Source: Cycas panzhihuaensis (Eukaryota; Cycadophyta). From it: a stretch of DNA of 64,000 bases. The stretch covers positions 204,917,741 through 204,981,740 of the forward strand of contig CM041465.1 in assembly GCA_023213395.1 (NCBI GenBank). Direction: 5' to 3'. The notes under the pieces are model-generated. The model was not told the origin of the DNA and searched no databases. It saw only the letters and a list, made by a program, of their open reading frames with translations. Shown piece after piece: positions 22,905 to 35,465 of this stretch. Position 1 is the stretch's first letter; the number at the start of each line of letters is the position of its first letter. Both the position numbers and the translations under genes were made by a program.

Positions 22905-25900
22905 CTTCTTTCACCCTTTGACAATTAAGTATTTACAATCACTCTGCTCTTTACTATTAAGTTTCAACAAGGGAAATAATAATATAAAGGATAAAGAGTT
23001 AAATTTCAATAGATAGATACTCATAAAAGCCATGATCTTCACATGCTTAAATTTTAATAGAGCATTTATAACTTTATCATGCTTAGAAATTAATACATAT
23101 TTAGGCATCATCGCTTTTACACCTTGCTCATCTTGCACTCTACTCATGCCCTTCATAATTTATTTTGCTCGTCGAAGTGATGAGTGGTAAGGTGTTCATA
23201 CTTCTTTATTTAATGCTTTGCAACTTAGTGCCTTGCTAATGTCTTTTAAGTTATAATCATAATCTTCTTTTTATCTAACCACAAACTCATTAGTTGTGAA
23301 GTGTCTAATTAATCATCATATGGTATATATTAAACAATCTTGGTTTATCCCTTTTATTATAGACTCTCCCTACAAAGATCACAACTCATTCAAATCACCA
23401 TCTTTTTCTATTTACTACAAGTACACATAGGGTCCAAGTGTGAAATCCTCCAAATGTTGCCACATATACCCAAATCTAATGACCGTGCTTATCTCACCCT
23501 TCACTCCTTTATGACTTACATCTAACTTAACTTTTCTCCTATCACTCTAAATGAGCAAGAGTTTCTATCATAAACTCTCTTGGATATGGCCACATCTCGA
23601 GTAAATATATGATTGTGGTTTGCCTTGTATATTCTTTCCTCATTAATTATAATCTTAGGACTTTTATTTTCTTGGCATCCTACTTTAATGAGTATGTTTT
23701 TCACAACTTATTAGAATCTTACCATATGTTCTTCACCACCTCACAAATCAACCCCTCTCAAGTGACTCTCTCATAGAGTTCTCTTTTAAACATCACTTGG
23801 AGTAAACACTTAATCTATGAGGCCCATTCTAACAAACTTTATTAAACCTGTAACTTTTCACAGATACTATACACCAAATAGTCCAACATTTGTATAATGA
23901 TGCTTCTTTGCCTTTTCCATGACATACTTAAAACTAATAAGAAAAAATTTAGAGGCACTATTTAAAATAACAATAAGGACCAAAATACATGATTCAATCA
24001 AACCCAAATATAATCATCTTAATTTAAACCAATCAAATTGAAATTAATTCTCAATATCCACCAAGTGTTGTCATAATGGAGTTTAATCATATTATTGTCT
24101 TAAACAAAACTAATATTTCAATTATTCTTGGTCTTTAATAATCTACCACATACTTCACAATTTGCTTACAAGATAAGAATTAGAAAGAAAAATAATAATA
24201 AGAACTTGATGTGCTGTGTTTAGAGATTCAAAGATCATAAAAAGATATTTGCTTTGGTTAAATGATTCATACATATAAATTTGAAATGCACTAGTATATC
24301 ACACTATTTACTCTTTAATCATCAACTTCAAGGCCCACCAACCTTTTTAACCAAGGGGAACAATATGTGAATATGTTGATAACTACTTATCAAAATATGA
24401 AAGTACCTTCAAAATTCAACTTTGTTATAAAAATAGGTACATTAATCTTGGATCAATTATTTCTAACTAAAATGAGTCTAATATTTTATCTAAAGTGATC
24501 ACTAGCACTTTGCACACTCTTTTTGACTTGATATAAGCAAAACTACTAAATTTAGAGTACAAAGATATCATTACAATAACCATGTACAATTTAAAATGTA
24601 TCTAGCATCTATTTTCAAGTCATGAGACCATTATGCATAACAAATAGAGTCTCTTAACTCTTGATATTCAAGAAGATCGAACTGATGGTATCACCATCAC
24701 AATTAAATGGTATGCCTAAAAGGGTTCAACCATTTGAATAATTAGTTTTTCATCATCAACTTCCACTAGCATATCTACTTCCTTGAGTTGATCTTTTATG
24801 CCAATAACCACAATACCCCCACTAGTAGAAGGGGTTGATATAAATTCTTCCATTATTTGGGTATTTACTTTATTTACCTTGACCAATGTTGAAGGCCCTC
24901 CTAGTAATTTAGGATGACTTTGGTTCATTTCCTTTAGTAATTGATGGTTCAATCTCTCCTTTTCTCTTTACCTCTAATGTGAAGGCAAATTAATCTCTAA
25001 AGGCCATGGATAGATTATTTCTTATGATCAAATGATCTAACATTATCACCTAAAGAGGTTATGATTTTCACCTTTCTTAGATGTTAATAACCCTCTCCCT
25101 TAACTCATCTAGAATCATATACATTAAACTAGCCATGCCATCAATATTTTTGAATAGATTATTTACCTTAAGTATTTTCTTTGTGATCTCTAATTGCAGC
25201 TTGGTAAGGGATGATGGAGTTTTTCAAACCCATAATAACTTTCAAATAAGCATATCGTTTATTAATATTAATTTCCAAGTCATTTAATCCCCACTTATGT
25301 TTTTATTCCCAGCTATAAGTGTCAAGCTCCTTTTTTGCAACCTAATCTTAAACCCCTTCTTTACTAAATATTGGAGAAAATCCATAACATCCTATAGGAA
25401 ATTTATTGACAATCCCAAAGCATAATTTAATGGTTATTTGATCTTATTTAGAGTTATTAGTGTCTTGTTAACATTAGAATAAAGAGTAATGGCCTTTCTT
25501 CTTTATTTAACAATAGCTTGATATTCATTTATGAGATGATTATTGTGAGCTTCAATCAAACATGCAATTGCATATGTATCAATGGTTCACTCCTCCACGT
25601 TAGTCTTCTATTATTCTACTTCTATAATAAGTCGTTTTATTTACCCGTAATTATAAGTATTTTGAGAAGAGACACTAAGGGTGCAAGATGGACTAAAAGA
25701 AAATATGAGTTCTAAAGATTGAAGCCTCTAAGACATTTTTAACATTCTTGAGGGTAGCCATGACCAACTTTAAGTTTGTTAATACTTCTTATTTGGAGGT
25801 CTCTTTAATGTTAGCAAGTGGGAGGTTAATGATGATATATTTCTTTAAAATTTATGACTTTTCTTTGACATCTTCTAACTTAATTACCCAAGCAACGAAC

Positions 25901-25960
25901 TCTTCATGGAACCTTTTCCTAATTTCAACATTAATCAAGTAATGAAACCTTTTTTAATTA
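22905..25960 (-). pseudogene. long decayed reading frame of unknown family
   Basis: Minus-strand translation gives coherent protein-like text over about 3 kb, broken by many TAG and TAA codons. Samples: LINVEIRKRFHEEFVAWVIK near 25880-25940, IDGMASLMYMILDELRERVI near 25090-25150, the open 78-codon piece 24716-24952 (STPSTSGGIVVIGIKDQLKE), TIIYSLEMWPYPREFMIETL near 23550-23610 and IWVYVATFGGFHTWTLCVLV near 23425-23475. The aromatic-rich block at 23.4-23.6 kb looks like a folded domain; the 24.7-26.0 kb part is acidic and helical. I do not recognise the family. It could be an unusual retroelement polyprotein or an old host gene. There is no canonical RT, integrase or protease motif. Confidence 0.4.
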
Positions 25961-28138
25961 ACCCTCAAGAATGTTTTAACCATACTTAAACCACATTTAT
26001 ACACATTTTATAAATATAATTATAATGAATTAGTTATTGATCAAAAATAACTCCTCGTAATCACCTCAAAATATACTAGCAACCATAAATTATAACAAGC
26101 TCCTAATAATAATATTGATTTGACTTTAAAATAACCGTTATCTTAAAGTATCTCTCTAATAATCACCTAGCATTGTTGCATATTAAATTATGATTCAAAT
26201 CAATCAGGAACTAAGAGAGAACACTAATTAAGTCATCGCAAAACATATTAACCTATAAAAGCCACTACCAGTTGATGACAAAATTGACTTACTTTTCAAA
26301 ATTACTCTTTAAGATACTAACTATTAACTTATTTTACGAAGTAGTAGAAATCTTTACTACACTTGACATCACATACCCAAATTTTAACCATATATATGTG
26401 TGTGATATATTAATCCAACCTCATAGTAATATTAATTTTCAAACCGAGGGAAAGGCAAAAAAACCTAACAATGGAGAGGTATTCCACCCCCAAGGGAAGG
26501 GAAATTCCATTTATAAATGGGTTCTATTTACCACACTTAATATTAAATGTAAATGGGGTGATATAAAATGATGTAATACATACACCAACATTTATCAGTT
26601 TAAGAAATTAATATGTCGCCTTGCTTTGTATAGTTAACACATTTATATTAAAAAAAAAAAAATTAATTTCTTTTAATTACTTCCTCACAAGGATTTAAAA
26701 GCAATAATAGCTCTAATAGATAATAGAAAGCCCAATACCAAGAGTGATTACATATGGCATATCAAATTCAAAAGATTTTTGCATTGAAGTGAATATTATA
26801 AATAACTAATTAAATAAATAATGCGTAATTGCTTATCTTACACGCATGAGAAAAAGTTGGTTATGTTCAATGTAAGGTATATGATGTCAATGTCAATAAA
26901 GTTGATTCAATTCTACATTACATATATGTTTATTAGGAAAATTGACCTTGCTTGAACTTGGAAACATTACTTTAAATTTAAAGCATATTATTTCCCTCAT
27001 ACTTTGAGCCACGTGGTACAATAGCCTATTCAGGTGGATTTACCAAATGCATTTATTTTACAATGCATTTGAAATTCTAAACAAGTGTAGAAAATGACAC
27101 ATTGAAAACACATTTTATACATAAATTTGAGGAAGTTTCCTTTGTTAGTAGAGTTGATTTAAAATCAAGATTGCATGTTAAACAAACATTTATAAAATGC
27201 AATAACCATTAGTATGACCTTTATAAACTATTAAATATGTTAATGTTTTAGTTTGATTTATGCATGACTTTGCATAACATAATTAATGGAACTCCCATAG
27301 TAAATATGAATTGCATATGGATGTCCTTTGTCATTGAAGCTTACTATACAAAAGGTTCATTATTTTATGAAAAATACTCTTTAAATACATGCCAACACAA
27401 TAATTCCAAATTTTGTTCTTTATGTAAATTAAAAAATGAACATGTCGTCATCTTTCACATTGCATACGAAACCGTCGAATATCATGTGTTGTCTATTTTG
27501 CTTTGAGAGGCCATATTCTTTACCTTGATAGTGCAACCCATTTTAGACGACTTTGATTACACACATTAACTTTGGACTCCAATATCCTTCTCACAAGAGT
27601 AAATGGAAATAGGTAGTGCTACATACTAAAGAAGCATCCCCGTGTAAATATATAAACACTGCATTAACACGCTCTCTCAAGCAACATGTAGCAATTTACA
27701 AAGAATAAAGCAACGGTTGAAGATGAGAATGTTTTCGCTCCCACCAACAGGAGATGCAAAAACTTTTTACAAACTTTTCAATTAAGTATTACTTGTTAGG
27801 CTGCATTCCTTCTCGATGCCCTCAAAATTAGAGACCAATTCATGTGGATCATCACACATGCAAACTTTAGCATAGTGGAATTTAGCCTTAACACATTCTT
27901 TTTAATTCTTTAATACCTTTTATGTAAAGGCTGCAATAAACAAATACAAGGGGATAGATAAAAGGGTGGAATTGTAGGGTTTCCCTCTTCCCAACCCCCT
28001 TTCCTTGGGCATTGACTTAGGGGGTATATGCCTCTTGTTCTCCTTAGATTCCATTGCATCGCTGCCGGTCTCTTGTTTGTCAAGCTTGCTTTTTAAACTT
28101 TTCAAAGTCAAAGACTGTTTACTTTTGACAGTCTCACA
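25961..28138. other. AT-rich DNA without a supported gene
   Basis: It contains an A-run at about 26650-26661 and open frames of 80-99 codons (26272-26571 and 27264-27506, plus strand) that have AT-driven composition and no domain. I see no LTR ends or PBS. Confidence 0.45.
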
Positions 28139-28500
28139 TGTTAGAAATGCTGCTTAGCGGGTGGTCACGTGGGAGATTGTTTCTTATTTAATCAAAATTC
28201 CTTACGGGGAACGGTATTTTATTAATCGTAGCTCGGGGTCACACGAGTAAAGGGCTGAAAAGGTTATAACCTGAAATCTGTAACTTAGACCACGGTCACA
28301 TGGGGGATGGCTCTCGGTGCTTTTATGATCATCCAGGTTTGGAGCTTGGAGAACACTTATCCCCTGTTACAGGCAAAGATAAGCTGTGTGAATTTTGAGC
28401 CAGCTCCGCATTTTGGGAGCAAATCGTATGCAAGGGGTCTCAAAATTGTTTTAATATCCAGTCTGACCATTTTCTGTTGTGTCCGTGTGACCCCCAGGTT
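28139..28500. promoter_or_regulatory. cluster of GGTCACRYG-type motifs
   Basis: GGTCACGTGGG at 28163-28173 (contains the G-box core CACGTG), GGTCACACGAG at 28237-28247, GGTCACATGGG at 28294-28304, and an inverted copy CCGTGTGACC at 28483-28492. G-box-like elements bind plant bZIP and bHLH factors, so a promoter or LTR U3 region is possible. No TATA box or transcription start can be assigned. Confidence 0.3.
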
Positions 28501-28718
28501 CTGTGCACTCGACGCGCCGGACCAGGTTAAGCGCATGTGACCTTATGCTTATCTGGCACCTGAAGATGCTGCTGAGCCATCATTCTCGTTTCCATTACAA
28601 CAAAAGGAGAGCTCACCTTCTGGAACATTCTGGAAAGTAAAATCTAAATGGGTCCCTCAGGATAGGCTCCCGTATTGGGAGTTGAGGGGGACACACATCG
28701 TTGTATGTCTGGAACATG
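28307..28718 (+). pseudogene. unassigned open frame, about 137 codons with one internal TGA
   Basis: The frame opens at ATG 28307, meets TGA at 28538-28540 and then continues open as PYAYLAPEDAAEPSFSFPLQ and FWKVKSKWVPQDRLPYWELR to TAA near 28717. The second half reads like real protein, with good codon balance and no AT-driven bias; the first half is hydrophobic and less convincing. No known domain is recognised. It could be a decayed exon or a chance frame in less AT-rich DNA. Confidence 0.25.
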
Positions 28719-30131
28719 GAATATAAGGTTGGCATTTGTCAACTTCATTATTGTGGTGCTAAATGGCTTCATCTGTACGGGAATAAGTGTTCTTGTCTGT
28801 GGAATGGAGGAAGGTGCCTTGTGGGTCTGGGTAGCTGATCATGGTTGGAGTGGAAGGAACTGCTGGGTAAGCTCTGGTATGCACTGATACTGCTCAGCAG
28901 ATTGATTGCTTTGTCATGTATGTCTGTTTATGTTTGGGCTTAAAATTCTGGCTTTAATGAAATGAGCTTTTTTCTTGGTTTATGGCGACCCCGCCTTCCT
29001 CCCCCGCCAAAAAACGAGAAAACCCAAAAAAATCCTTTTAGTTAGTCTGGTGGGTCATTTAATTTGGCATCTGGTTCATTTGCTTAAACAATGGGCGCAG
29101 CGTCACCGAAACAAGGTATTGAGGTTATTAAGCTCGGAATTTATTAGAGGGTAGTGTCATGGAAGAGCTCTGAGATCAACGGAGGCTTACAGATTGGAAG
29201 AGGATACTGGCATTTAAATGAAATTACAGTTTAAGGGACCTTAATCCTTGTGTGGTAGACTTACCTTGCCATTTTCAACTTTTTAGGTTGTGGGCTCGGT
29301 CTAATAACCAGTGAGGGGCATTCGCGGAGCTGTGTTCTTGCAGTCATTGTCCATGGGGTCATCATATGCATATGCAATAATAGGCCCCTGCTTTGAGGGC
29401 AGACTGAGCTCTGATACAGTGAGCGAAGGCCTCAGTCACCTAGGGAGCTTGGATGACCGTGGATCCCTTTACAATTTCAGTTTTGCCAAATGTTTAGGAC
29501 CGAACATGAGATAAGGCTGTTGGGATGCCTCTAACAGTGGGGAAATGATTTGTGTCAGTTACTCGAGATCTAACTATCACTTGCAATTGTATTCCACGTC
29601 CTTATTTTCATCTTGAACTGATAATTATATTTTGATATTGTTCACATATAGGACACCGCATATAAGAAAGGAAAATCCATAACCTCTCTTTTCATTGCTG
29701 TTTGCCTCATAGACCAACGTCGCTGCATTGCCGGCCTTTTGCAATCTCTCAACAGCTGCTTTTGCTGCCTCTGTATCCTCCACCGTGACTCTGCTAAATT
29801 TCATTATTGTTCTCGTTTTTCTTACAGAATAATTTCTTATTATATTTCATTAAATGTGTTTTCAAGTTTTAGTCGCATAAAATGTTTCATATCCAGGAGC
29901 ATCCAGCTTTTAAACTTTCTCCATAAACGTTTTATTTGCCTGTTTCCCAATGTGTTAGAACTTTGAAGCAAAAAAATTTGTAGCATCACTGGCTATGTGA
30001 GCCGCCTATTGAATTTTTATCATTTGTCTTTCTTGTGCCCTGTTGTCGAGGATCCAAATCTTCTTATTCTGAGTATCATTTGCCTTGTAGAGATGTCAGT
30101 GCTTGCACATATCATTGCAGTTGAGCGTTTA
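28719..30131. other. less AT-rich unassigned DNA
   Basis: It holds short open frames (28675-28887 and 29311-29514, plus) without domains. A 3'UTR-like or intron-like texture is present: pyrimidine-rich tracts and a possible acceptor CATATCATTGCAG near 30120. Nothing supports a named gene. Confidence 0.35.
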
Positions 30132-30401
30132 TTAAAAGGTTACTCCACTTCTCTTTCTTGGAAGTTGGCCATATGGCCTGTTAATATGATATGATTTAGG
30201 TAATTGTGAAGCTGGTTTTGATGGACGAAATGGTTTTGTTTCTTCAGTTATTTTGATCTCATCCATTTCCTTATTCTTTAATAATACGTGATTGTTTTCA
30301 TTTGGGAGTGATTTGCGTATGGGAGATGCTTTCTGCAATTCATTATCTTCTATCACATTCACTCTTAGCCCAAAATTTCTTTTCTGGATTTGGTGAACCA
30401 A
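30132..30401 (-). CDS. unidentified 89-aa open frame
   Basis: The composition is protein-like (charged, proline- and lysine-rich, for example MDEIKITEETKPFRPSKPAS and KSYHINRPYGQLPRKRSGVT) and unlike the AT-driven shadows around it. There is no membrane segment or known motif. It may be a single exon or gene fragment; no clear splice sites frame it. Function unknown. Confidence 0.25.
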   Translation of the reverse strand: MVHQIQKRNFGLRVNVIEDNELQKASPIRKSLPNENNHVLLKNKEMDEIKITEETKPFRPSKPASQLPKSYHINRPYGQLPRKRSGVTF

Positions 30402-31999
30402 TTATGTATTTAATACAAAGGAAGACATGTAACATTGTTCATGTAAAGAGTCTGCAAATAAGAACTGAATCCATCTAATGTCCTAATTCTCTTAAAGATA
30501 ACGGCAGTACTCTTGTGGAATAACCTTCAAGGAATTCTGGAAGCATAGTGTTGAGTATTATCTATGATAATAAATGAGCGCTCTGTCCTTTCAAAATTAT
30601 ATTGTTCTCAGTACATTCTTAATTATCTTTTGTTACAAAAAGATAAATACATACAAAGTGACTAATAGGCGTACAAAATACATAATGGTTTTGGAACTTG
30701 TTAGATGTAGAATACTGATTTCAGTTTAAGCTTTAAGGAATATGGCATTTGCTCCCTTGGCTTTTGCCCACTTGGAGTTTTTGGCCCACAACCAGGACAA
30801 TATTAAGAACATATTTGTGCTTATCGCTATCTGGAGTTTGTTCTCATTTCAGAGTGCCTTACTTGGCATCTGTGATATTGGCTGTAACTTTTGCATATGA
30901 GCTCTTATTAAGGGATTGTTCATCTTTAGACATTTTGCCTCTTGGAAAGCACATAAAATTCTGCTGTGTATTGATAGGCTATTGCTTGAACCAAATTTTG
31001 AGTCATTGAGCAGTGACAAGCATTTGGTCATTGGCATAGTTTGGGAAGTGCACTTAGGATATAAAAGTGCAGATACGAACTTTCTTGTCCAATCTCCCAA
31101 TTCAAGTGGAGGTTACCTTTTTAGAAAGCTTCTGAAATCTGTCTTGTGGGTTTATTATGCACCATTGACCTTACTCTCAGTTGTGGAGTTATAGGTTGAT
31201 GATCAGTTGTGCGATAGGTGTTCTGCATGCAAATCCCACTCTGTTTAGGCTGCAAAGATGCTTACTAGTAACTTCGGTTTATCTGGTCCATGCATGAAGG
31301 CTTCACTGATTATTCTCCACTTGAATATAGTATTGTGAACTATGAATGGATTGGTGACTCAAAAGAGACAACTTGGGCAAAGTCAAACTAGATTATCGAT
31401 AGTTATTCATCACTGAAGGCCCTCTAACAACTCTCAGTGATGAACGAGAGATGACAAAATGTCTCTGATGTCTTCAATGCTACAAAAACTCTGTAAATAT
31501 CCCTTCTATGTAGCACTTGACTAAAGAGGTGCAACTGGTTATTATAATCATTCATTGGTTAACTTAACGATCCTTAACCCTTGACTGACATTTACATATA
31601 ATAATTACATTATCTTCAATGCTGACATCATGGTCACAAATACTAGCAGTGTTCATGAAAACAAATTACAGCATATTGATGTTCTTTTCATAAACCGACA
31701 ATTATTACCATCCAGATTGACTATTTCAACTTTTCCATGAGCAGCTGCTTTGTAAATCAACAGTTGTTCTGCTGTAAATCTGTTACTTCCACTCATAAAC
31801 TGATGGTTCTTACTTTGTAGCCTTATGCATTCACATCAAAACTGACTGTGTGGTGCCATTTTTTCTGCCTAAATCTTGCCGGACACAAGACTTCTCAGTG
31901 CCCTTATTTCTTGCATTGGAAATTGTTTTAAGGATTCTATGGTGTGGCCTTCCTTCCCTTCTTTACTCAATTTTTTTCTCTCTCAATTGCTTTTAGTAA
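30402..31999. other. unassigned DNA
   Basis: Overlapping open frames on both strands at 30749-31194 are mutually exclusive and none has a recognisable domain. No LTR, PBS or tandem repeat is seen. Confidence 0.35.
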
Positions 32000-33720
32000 G
32001 CGTTGTGATCTCCACATCTGTTGCGTCCAATTGCATCCATGAATCTAACTAGTGCTTTTGGAGGTTTTCCAACATCTTGTTCTTGATTGCTTACACCTAT
32101 GCCATTTACTTATGCTTCAACTTGGGAATACTTTGATTGTGGCCTCCTTTTTCTCATTTGCCTGCTATGAATTGGCTTCCTTACCTCTGGCTTTCAACAG
32201 TTGCTCTTCTGCTACCTTTGGTTTCTTCTTTTCTACTTCTACCTTCAGCGTCTCTGGTACTAGGTTCTTTAGCTCATCAAGCATGAGCATACCAGGATCT
32301 GTTATGGCATCTGATGACCAACCCTATATAAATTCATGCCGAGAACATTGTTAGAGGAGGATATCTGTTTTTCTTTCATGTCCTCTCTCCGTTCTTTGTG
32401 CTTCACCCCTTTCTTCCTGGAATGCTTCTTTTTCTCCTGGCTCCTTTTCAATTTAACTGTGGCATCTCTCAGTTGCCCTGGTTTATTGTTTGTTTCCTTG
32501 TCCATTTCAATTATTGTATCCTCTAGTTTCTTCTGCGATTTTTCCTTCTCTCTTGCTCTATCCAATCATTGAAGTGGCTTCTTGTGACTGTCTGTCAAAG
32601 TACTCTTCTTCGACTTTTCGGTACTTGATTTTCTTTTCTATCCCTATGGCAATGATGGCTTAGTCTTCTCTGGTCATATTCGGCATGAATTCTGTAGAAG
32701 TTGTGTATTTTGATTTTCCAATTTACTCTCCACATCTTTATCTGTGGATCATTTCTTCCATAACAGAATCCATTATTTTAACTATGCTGTTGAATTCCGG
32801 ATAGTGATGACTGATATCTCTGCATTGTATTGATTGTACACAAGTGCCATAATATGATCAAACGTATGCATGTAATCTTTTTGGAGTCTGCCATAACCAA
32901 CTTGAGTTGGTTCTTCATCTTTTATGTATAAATGTGCACAAGGTGTACTTGCCACCTTGATCTTCATTCTCCAATATCGTTCATGACCTGTAGGAAAGTA
33001 TAATGACTTCTGCCCACAAAGAGCCCTGTAGCAGCAAACTGAGTGATCTGCTTCAATTTTGTGTTGGCAATATTGGAGAGTGGTATTCTTACAGTTAATT
33101 TCTCACTGGGGGAGTGACAAAGGTCCATGGCAACAACTGCCTTATCTACATGCTTCTCTGTCGTGGGCACTGGTTCGTCTCATGGAAGATCAATGATTTG
33201 CTGAATTTGTTTGTCCAAGATATCAACTATTTTTTGGGCATTTAATCATGATGCTTACAATTGCATTAGTGACATTATTGCATAGGAAGTTCAAAGTATG
33301 TGTCGAGACTTGCACTCCATATTGCTATTTTCCTGTTGTCATTTTTTGCTAGATCTGCCCACTTGGTTTGCAGTTCAGGGTCATCAATTTACTTGATCTC
33401 AATTGTATAAACCAAGTAATCCTTTGTTTTGGTTGCCATCTCCTTTTCTAGGTTTTGTTCAATCCATTGAGTGCAATAGCTCATCATCTTTGTGCCTTCT
33501 CTGCCGCTTAGCTTGCTTCCTTTGTCTGTTTGAATTCTTACTTGAAAATACAACAACAAACTCTATTCTGATCTCTTAAGTGCAGATTTGAAGTTGTATT
33601 ATGGTGAATTACATGTTTGCTTCAATTCTGCCACTTATGCTTGTGCCAAATCACAGCTGTTCTCATCTTTTTATCTTATTTTTAATTTCTCTATATGAGC
33701 TGAATGAGATCTCAACACAT
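32000..33720 (-). pseudogene. decayed lysine-rich reading frame, unknown family
   Basis: Minus-strand pieces in near-continuous order: CTQWIEQNLEKEMATKTKDY near 33440-33500, DDPELQTKWADLAKNDNRKI near 33340-33400, the open piece 32964-33170 (MDLCHSPSEKLTVRIPLSNI, QFAATGLFVGRSHYTFLQVM), 32782-32967 (ASTPCAHLYIKDEEPTQVGY, MHTFDHIMALVYNQYNAEIS) and a strongly basic tail 32302-32565 (KLKRSQEKKKHSRKKGVKHK). Stops and shifts separate them. The family is not recognised; a Gag-like or nuclear protein would fit a basic tail. Its N-terminal part is included in the tandem duplication that starts at 33412. Confidence 0.4.
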
Positions 33721-35465
33721 CGAATCAATCCTTGTGTATATTTCCCTTATGTCATTATTTCGACAATGACTTTTCCATTCAGAGTCACTTTATTTGGATT
33801 TTCTGCTTATTTTGGTTTCGATGTTTTGACCAATTCCCACCTCTTTTATTGTTATGTAGTTTTCCATGTTGTCAATATTATTTGATGTATCAGTTCAGTT
33901 TTTGTCTGTTGACTAGTTTTCTCCTCTTTTATTATTATTGAGTTTTCCAATTATTAATATCATTCAGTTTAGCTATTTTTAAAATCTGTTTTGTTCTTTT
34001 CATGGAACTTTGCTTTTGTTCCTTTTATCTTTCATAACACCATTGGTTTTCTTGAAACTGGCTACATTTGTTCGTTTTTCCCATTTGTATTCCTTCTGTT
34101 TTCAACCTGAACCTTTAAGACGGATTTCCTATTTTTGAAATCTATTCTTTTGAGAATGGGCTGTGACTTTGGCGTTTTATTTTCTACTGTTTTTTCAATA
34201 TTCTAATATTTTTTGGTTCTGTCAACACATATTTATATGCCTAGACTATTTTTTTGGTTTCCTTGGCGTTGGTATACAATTTCAGCCTGCTGCATTCCCT
34301 AGCATCTGTAGCAGCATACCATCCAATTGTTGTAACGATACAAACCCATTTGTATTGATTTTCTCAACCGTATAGAATCACAATCATCTCATCTTCAACT
34401 TTCTGGGGCGTGTGTGGAATTTACTATGTTGCAATAATATTGGGCCACCCTTATGGACTTTTGATGCCCTAACATGTATATCATGCCATGCTTTTTGCTC
34501 TCATTTTCTGCAGTAAGGGTCCATAGTTCGCTTTGCTTCAAATTTTGTTAATTCTTCTAGTCTTGTTGGAATTGACTCTTTTTGCCCCAGTATGCCTTGC
34601 ATTCTTATCCTCAGGTTGGAAATTTCCTGTTTGAATGATACTATGGCTTTGATGATAGATTAACTGGAACAATATTTGTTCAATCGCTTTATTGTACATT
34701 GTTTTGATTGCAAATAAAACTTAACGTATCTTCTCCATCTAGTCCGATACTCACATGACTATAACACACCAAAAATATTTTATGTATGGTTATTGTAAAC
34801 CTAAGAGGGATCATGCATTATTATTCTAACCTTAAGGTGGTTGTAAGTGTGTTAACTGAGGCAATGTTGGTGGAGAAAGTCATCATTGATGAAAGGGGTA
34901 TTTATAAGATCCTGAAAAGATGACTCTCAACTCATCATCTTACTAAATATATTTTCACTTCATTTCATATGATCTTTCATGTGGGCCTTGCATGTATTAT
35001 TTAAAGAGAAGTGAACTGGGGTGGAATCAGTTGTGAGAATAAGTTCTTCAATGCTTGCTATAGGTGAGCTTGTGAGGAGAGCTATGCTAGAGTGAGCCAA
35101 GAGGAGTAGACAGATGCTAGCATAGCTGTGACTATTGGTAGAAATGTCATTGAGAGGAAGCTATTTTGTTCATATGTAGCACTGATGTAAAAGTTTGAAA
35201 GCTGTTTGGTTTGGCACTTGGAGAGAACTTTGATAAGGCTTAGCCTACCACGGTTATTGAGTCCAGTTAAGTCCAATGGTGGCATTGTAGGAACCCTGAA
35301 TAAGACCAAGCACAGTATTAGTGTTAAGCCCAGTTAAGTCTAACGGAGGCATTAGAAATGAGCTCAGATAAGACCTAGCATAGCACCCAAACTGAGCCCA
35401 AATAAGACTAACAGAGGAACTAATACGGAGCCTAGATAAGGCTTAGCACAGCATTAGTATTGGGC
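33412..35465 (+). repeat. tandem segmental duplication, unit 1 (2054 bp)
   Basis: It aligns along its length with 35466-37487 with scattered substitutions and small indels. Shared landmarks include GTAATCCTTTGTTTTGGTTG, TTGACTGGTTTTCTCC-type sequence, ATTTTTTGGTT, CTAAGAGGGATCATGCATTA and the 68-bp repeats at its end. The copies are directly adjacent. Confidence 0.9.
35234..35465 (+). repeat. 68-bp tandem repeat, about 3.5 copies, in unit 1
   Basis: The copies begin near 35234, 35301, 35367 and 35437 with TAAGRCYTAGCMYAGCA-type sequence, then GTTAAGTCTAACGGAGGCATTA. The array ends at the duplication junction. Confidence 0.7.

Noticed and set aside
28982-29035. ATG with a compact start (MATPPSSPAKKREN)
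   Set aside because: It stops after 17 codons and no continuation or splice donor can be supported.
29409-29420. GCTCTGATACAG, similar to a complemented tRNA-iMet primer-binding site
   Set aside because: Only the first 11 bases match, no LTR end follows, and no LTR pair is present nearby.
30749-31194. Overlapping 83-94 codon frames on both strands
   Set aside because: Mutually exclusive frames without domain, start context or conservation evidence.
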